From NCBI GenBank assembly GCA_016191435.1, contig JACPOQ010000035.1, positions 1 to 64,000 on the forward strand: 64,000 nt of DNA, written 5' to 3'. This DNA comes from Chloroflexota bacterium (GTDB lineage Bacteria; Chloroflexota; Dehalococcoidia; Tepidiformales; Tepidiformaceae). The first letter of the stretch is position 1; every line of letters begins with the position of its first letter. Below, piece after piece: positions 60,675 to 64,000 of the stretch. Under the pieces are notes generated by a model. That model was not told the origin of the DNA. It worked only from the letters and a program-made list of their open reading frames with translations, and did no database searches. The position numbers and the translations under genes were made by a program.

Positions 60675-61400
60675 TCAGAGCACCAGGGTGAAACCCTGGA
60701 AGTAGCGGAAGATGTCGATCAGCGCTCCGGTGAAGATAAGGATGCCCATCCCCACCATGACCCCGCCGGATACACGTTCGACTGCAACGTAGTGCCGGGT
60801 GAGGAACCGACGAAATCGGTTGAGGCGTTCGAAGGCGAGCGCGGCGCCAAGGTGGGGAAGGGCCATGCCCGCGGCGAAGGCCGAGAGCAGCGCAACCCCC
60901 TGCCAGAAATCCCCGAACACGAGCACGCTGGTGAGGATGGCGCCGAGCACTGGCCCGATGCAGGGCGTCCAGGCGACCGAATAGGTGGCGCCCACCACGA
61001 ACGACCGTGCGTAGCCCGGATGGGGGCTGGCGGCGAGGCGAAGCTCGAACGATCGCTGCAGCACGGGGATCCGGACCAGGCCCATCTGGACCAGGCCGAA
61101 TGCGATCACAACGGTGCCCCCGATTTTCCAGAGCTGCGTCCGGACGTCGGTTAGCGCGTATCCCGCGAGGCTGAGCCCCGCGCCGATCGCGACGAATACA
61201 AGCGAGAAGCCGAGCACGTAGAGGACGGCGTGTGTGAACCGAGCGCGTCTTGAGTGCGCTTCCGCCTCGACGCCGGCGAGGTGAGCGAGAAAGGCCGGCG
61301 TCATTGCGAGGCAGCAGGGGGAAAGGCTGTTCACCATCCCCGCAACGAACGCGAGCGTTAGCCCCGGGGCCGCGCGGTCGAAGCTCAACGCCCATTCCAT
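60675..61400 (-). CDS. ccdA: CcdA-type membrane electron carrier
   Basis: 241 residues, six helices. Cysteine sites are SLSPCCLAMTPAF (first) and VAWTPCIGPVLGA (second), the classical PCxxxxxP and TPCIGP motifs of CcdA. It passes electrons to the TlpA-like protein encoded just upstream, whose stop shares one base with its ATG. This copy is closer to canonical CcdA than that at 37188-38081. Confidence 0.88.
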   Translation of the reverse strand: MEWALSFDRAAPGLTLAFVAGMVNSLSPCCLAMTPAFLAHLAGVEAEAHSRRARFTHAVLYVLGFSLVFVAIGAGLSLAGYALTDVRTQLWKIGGTVVIAFGLVQMGLVRIPVLQRSFELRLAASPHPGYARSFVVGATYSVAWTPCIGPVLGAILTSVLVFGDFWQGVALLSAFAAGMALPHLGAALAFERLNRFRRFLTRHYVAVERVSGGVMVGMGILIFTGALIDIFRYFQGFTLVL

Positions 61401-62095
61401 CAGCGGCACGCCTCCGGCTTGTGGTTGCCGGCCTGGATGCCCGCGACGATGCACCTGGCGATCTCCGGGCGAAGCTGGCCGATGCGGTGGTCGCGGATGA
61501 TACCCGCGTCATCGAGGAAAAAAGTCTCCGGCAGGCCGGTGAGCTTGTACGAACCCGTGACGCGGCCGTCGCTATCGAGCGGCAACGGATAGTTGAGCGA
61601 GAAGTTCAGCGCGAATCCCTTCACCGCCTCGGCCGACTCGAAGTAGTCCACGCCGAGCAGCCGCACCGAGTCCCCCCACTCCTTCTGCAAAGCCACCAGG
61701 TCGGGTGACTCCCTCTGGCAAGGGACGCACCACGTGGCCCAGAAGTTCACCACAACGGGCCGGCCCCGGAAGTCGTCCAGCCGGATTAGATTGCCTTCGG
61801 GGTCGAGAAGCTGGAACCCGGGCGCCGGCTCACCCAGTTTGGGCTTCCCACCGCCAGCGGGCCCAAGATCGATCGCCTGGTAAGCGCCGGGGGCGAAGCT
61901 CGCATCGAGAGCCGGCACCCTATCGCGCGCGCGATATAGTTGCACGAGCACGATGGCGCCGACCACCGCGGCGATGGCCAGGAACGGGATGACCAGATCA
62001 CGGAATGGATCCCGCGCGCCGCGCTTTCTGACTACCTGGGGCGCCAACCCCTCCGGCACAGGCTGGTCATCGCTGTCCTCAGGCTCGGCAACCAT
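61400..62095 (-). CDS. TlpA/ResA-like thioredoxin
   Basis: 231 residues: a cytosolic tail, one helix (LVIPFLAIAAVVGAIVLVQLY), and an outside thioredoxin domain (GEPAPGFQLLDPEGNLIRL, active site ATWCVPCQ with C123 and C126, GLPETFFLD cis-Pro loop). It keeps outside thiols reduced, using electrons from CcdA, for cytochrome c assembly or copper-site assembly. The start is one base after the upstream stop. Confidence 0.88.
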   Translation of the reverse strand: MVAEPEDSDDQPVPEGLAPQVVRKRGARDPFRDLVIPFLAIAAVVGAIVLVQLYRARDRVPALDASFAPGAYQAIDLGPAGGGKPKLGEPAPGFQLLDPEGNLIRLDDFRGRPVVVNFWATWCVPCQRESPDLVALQKEWGDSVRLLGVDYFESAEAVKGFALNFSLNYPLPLDSDGRVTGSYKLTGLPETFFLDDAGIIRDHRIGQLRPEIARCIVAGIQAGNHKPEACR

Positions 62096-62096
62096 C

Positions 62097-63098
62097 CTAG
62101 CCCGGCCCCCACGTCGCGCCCCCGTCGGTGCTGCGGAAAACATGTCCGGCGCTGTCCGCCTGGATGGAGACGACCGCGACGTCCATCGGATTAGCGGGAT
62201 TCACCGCTCCAAGCAGTACCTGGCCGCCACCAGGCACCGCGCGCTTTTCCCAGGTGGCGCCGCGATCGTTCGAGAACAGGATGGCGCCCTGCGCCCCGGC
62301 ATACACAACGTCGGGGACCGCCGACGCCATGACCGCCATCGCGAGGGACGCGGCCGGCTTCCCGGCCGGCTTGAAGGTCGCCCCGGCGTCGTCACTACGC
62401 AGGATGTTGCCCCCCATGCCCGCGGCATACAGCCGGCCGCCGGGGCCCGCGCTCAGTGTCATGGTGTCCCCCGGGAGGTTCCCCGGCGCTTTTGTCCATT
62501 TTTCGCCGCCGTCGTTGCTACGGAAGAGGCCGGCGCCGACAACGTAGGCATACACCACCTTCGGGTCGTCCGGCGCCGTTGCGAGCCCGTGCACATCTGT
62601 GCCGGGGAGGCCGGAACTGACCGGCTTCCAGGTCTGGCCGCCGTCGTCGCTGCGGACGAAGGTGTCGTGACCTGCCGCGAAGACGACTTTGCCGTCGGCC
62701 CCGGCGAAACCCATCCCCATGGCATCGCCGCTAACGCTGACCGTGTTCCACGTACGCCCGCCGTCCGTGCTGCGCTGGACACCGGCATGATGACCGAAGA
62801 GGATAACGTTCGGGTCCGCGGGGCTCACCGCCATTGAGTGAAAATCCGCGGCTTTAATCTGGGAGAGCTCCGCGCCTTTCGCCGTAGCGGCCGCGGCATT
62901 GTTCGCGGGCTGGCCCGTGGCCGCTGTCCCGCCGGAGCCTCCTGAGAGCCGCGCTGTCGCGACGATCGCAACGACAGCCGCCGCAGCGAGGACCCCACCC
63001 CAGAGCATCCAATTGGGACGCCGCGCGGGCTGTTGGGCCTTCCGGTTCGCCGCACCGCGCTGTGCGTTCGCGCGTGCTCGGGACCGGCCCGTGCTCAC
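62097..63098 (-). CDS. membrane-anchored sortilin-like (VPS10/BNR) beta-propeller
   Basis: About 333 residues from GTG 63098: a basic tail, one helix (WMLWGGVLAAAAVVAIVATA), then repeats of the BNR/sortilin type, each with an S/T-x-D-G-G-x-T-W Asp box (STDGGRTWNTV, SDDGGQTWKPV, SNDGGEKWTKA, SDDAGATFKPA, SNDRGATWEKR, STDGGATWGPG). A His pair sits in AVSPADPNVILFGHHAG. This is a small propeller on the outside, of unknown ligand. It leads the operon with TlpA, CcdA, BlaI and BlaR-like genes. The start codon overlaps a 24-codon ORF. Confidence 0.82.
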   Translation of the reverse strand: MSTGRSRARANAQRGAANRKAQQPARRPNWMLWGGVLAAAAVVAIVATARLSGGSGGTAATGQPANNAAAATAKGAELSQIKAADFHSMAVSPADPNVILFGHHAGVQRSTDGGRTWNTVSVSGDAMGMGFAGADGKVVFAAGHDTFVRSDDGGQTWKPVSSGLPGTDVHGLATAPDDPKVVYAYVVGAGLFRSNDGGEKWTKAPGNLPGDTMTLSAGPGGRLYAAGMGGNILRSDDAGATFKPAGKPAASLAMAVMASAVPDVVYAGAQGAILFSNDRGATWEKRAVPGGGQVLLGAVNPANPMDVAVVSIQADSAGHVFRSTDGGATWGPG

Positions 63099-63169
63099 GA
63101 TGACTCCGCGACAGCGCCCGGGCTGCCAGGCGCCTTCCAGTTGAACCACATCGCCACCATCAACTTCAT
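63095..63169 (-). CDS. 24-codon ORF coupled to the sortilin-like gene
   Basis: MKLMVAMWFNWKAPGSPGAV then AESS, from ATG 63169 with GGAGGCGATTCG in front, the best ribosome site of the operon. The stop overlaps the GTG start of the propeller gene (GTGA). It is 21 bases downstream of the perfect dyad. Likely a small peptide or a translation-coupling leader. Confidence 0.5.
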   Translation of the reverse strand: MKLMVAMWFNWKAPGSPGAVAESS

Positions 63170-63190
63170 CGAATCGCCTCCGAGGCCACA

Positions 63191-63209
63191 TACTACGCCG
63201 GCGGTAGTA
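63191..63209 (-). promoter_or_regulatory. perfect 19-bp dyad, likely BlaI-type operator
   Basis: TACTAC-GCCGGCG-GTAGTA, a perfect inverted repeat apart from the odd centre base, just upstream of the first ribosome site of the sortilin/TlpA/CcdA/BlaI/BlaR operon. The TAC-rich arms resemble sites bound by BlaI/MecI-like repressors, and the operon encodes one. Confidence 0.7.
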
Positions 63210-63234
63210 ACGAGCGAGGGAAGCGGGCAGAAGC

Positions 63235-63465
63235 TTGACCGAACGCCTATCTCCTGGCGTGGCTGCTCTGGGCATGGTCGTCGCGATTAGCGTGGCGGTC
63301 GCGTTGCCTTCCCGCGGGCGGAGATGGGAATGGAAAAACGGGGCTGATGCTGTCCGGATCGGCGGAATCCGCGGAGCAGGACAACTGCCGCCACTGGCGC
63401 TGCCAGATGTCACGCTCACCGACACGAGCGGTCAGCCGTACCGGCCACCGCGGTCATCATGTTGA
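63235..63465 (+). pseudogene. possible N-terminal stump of a SCO1/SenC-like protein
   Basis: 76 residues: a signal-like start (VAALGMVVAISVAVALP) and LPDVTLTDTSGQPYRP, which resembles the beginning of SCO1/SenC copper chaperones (DFTLTDxxG). The frame then stops, before the copper-binding CxxxC. Up to 63631 nothing else is clear. It is divergent from the operon at 63191, and may share its operator. Confidence 0.3.
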
Positions 63466-63631
63466 TAGCTCGCCGCCGCAATCCATCTGGCGGCGCACGA
63501 CGGTTCGTCTCGGGTTTCCAGGTCGCGCAGTTCACCTTGAGCAGCGCCATGCTTGTCTACGTGCCATCCGCGCCGGGCAACATCCCCTCGTCCGCCTGAA
63601 CACAATGCGCCGGCGCCGGTAGAATCGCCCG

Positions 63632-64000
63632 ATGTCTCACGTCGAGCTCGTGGCGATCGTCGTGGACGACTACGACACCGCCATCCACTTCTTCGTCGAA
63701 ACCCTCGGCTTTGAGCTCGTCCAAGACTCGCCCGCCTTCACCAATGACGGCCGCCCCAAGCGCTGGGTCGTCGTGAGGCCCGCCGGCGCCCAAACCGGCT
63801 TCCTCCTTGCCCAGGCCGATGGCGAAGCCCAACAGGCCGTCGTTGGTCACCAATTCGCCGGCCGCGTCGGCTTCTTCCTGCGGGTCGATGACTTCGAAGC
63901 CGCCTACCGCCGCATGGCCGATGCCGGCGTCACATTCGTGACCACGCCGCGGACCGAGCCCTACGGCCGCCTCGCCGTGTTCCTGGACGTGGCCGGCAAC
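63632..64000 (+). CDS. VOC (glyoxalase/dioxygenase fold) protein, partial
   Basis: The frame is open to the window end, 123 codons so far. VELVAIVVDDYDTAIHFF and LGFELVQDSP are a typical first beta-alpha-beta module, with a His in the first strand region replaced by Val/Glu (HVELVAIV keeps one His at position 3). RVGFFLRVDDFEAAYRRM and GVTFVTTPRTEPYG form the second module, ending FLDVAGN, as in bleomycin-resistance or glyoxalase-like proteins. The reaction is unknown. Confidence 0.85.
   Translation, partial: MSHVELVAIVVDDYDTAIHFFVETLGFELVQDSPAFTNDGRPKRWVVVRPAGAQTGFLLAQADGEAQQAVVGHQFAGRVGFFLRVDDFEAAYRRMADAGVTFVTTPRTEPYGRLAVFLDVAGN

Overview
The window is 64 kb of high-GC bacterial DNA with dense, often translationally coupled genes. 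It suggests a free-living, probably thermophilic or soil/hot-spring bacterium of the Chloroflexota type. The reasons are the mix of an archaeal-type (type II) GAPDH, a bacterial PfkA, a fused 2-oxoacid:ferredoxin oxidoreductase alpha subunit and many small membrane and lipoproteins seen in that phylum. This placement is inference only; no rRNA or universal marker gene is present. I saw no tRNA, rRNA, CRISPR array, transposase, integrase or phage gene.

Region 1 (1-10.2 kb) looks like a stress/low-oxygen persistence block that is partly decaying. Intact genes are a DUF2703 protein, an acyl-CoA synthetase next to inositol-3-phosphate synthase, a DUF2267 gene followed by a three-part fusion (BCAM0308-type zinc domain, ribosome hibernation factor, cold-shock domain), a phosphoribosyltransferase-hydrolase fusion, PRPP synthetase and an AhpD-like protein. 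Between them lie wrecks of hemerythrin, archease, RtcB and PEP synthase.

Region 2 (10.3-15.7 kb) is a tightly overlapping operon: acetate-CoA ligase, E1 alpha, E1 beta and E2 of a pyruvate/2-oxoacid dehydrogenase, then an acyl carrier protein. No E3 is linked. A GNAT acetyltransferase follows on the other strand.

Region 3 (16.3-24.3 kb) handles Hg and Zn/Cd. It has a broken MerB-like gene, MerA, a MerR-type promoter with a perfect dyad in a 19-bp spacer, a small membrane protein with MerR, DsbB debris, and an ArsR / zinc-ribbon / P-type ATPase / CDF exporter cluster.

Region 4 (24.3-33 kb) holds a truncated ArsR plus AHSA1 protein, type II GAPDH coupled to a copper-type P-ATPase with a CPD motif, and KorAB with a DUF2267 gene.

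Region 5 (33-48 kb) is a membrane/copper/thiol block: a DUF3533 permease, a cytochrome b that lacks the PEWY signature, thioredoxin/CcdA/TlpA, a multicopper oxidase with a strong terminator, two cupredoxins, Cys/His-rich proteins of unknown function, SHOCT proteins, and a BlaI-type repressor with an M56 metalloprotease. A flavin reductase-like protein and PfkA sit inside it.

Region 6 (48-64 kb) has a frameshifted methyltransferase, a MacB-like ABC exporter whose ATPase ends in a YHS metal-binding domain, a two-component system with a Met-rich sensor loop, a Met-rich exported protein, an ABC1 kinase, and an operon of mini-ORF, sortilin-like propeller, TlpA, CcdA, BlaI and BlaR-like protease behind a perfect 19-bp dyad. 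The window ends inside a VOC-family gene.

The best candidates for something undescribed are the two BlaI/M56-controlled envelope copper/thiol-redox units, the fusion proteins (BCAM0308-HPF-CSD, ABC-YHS, PRTase-hydrolase), and the recurring short ORFs that overlap the start of the next gene.
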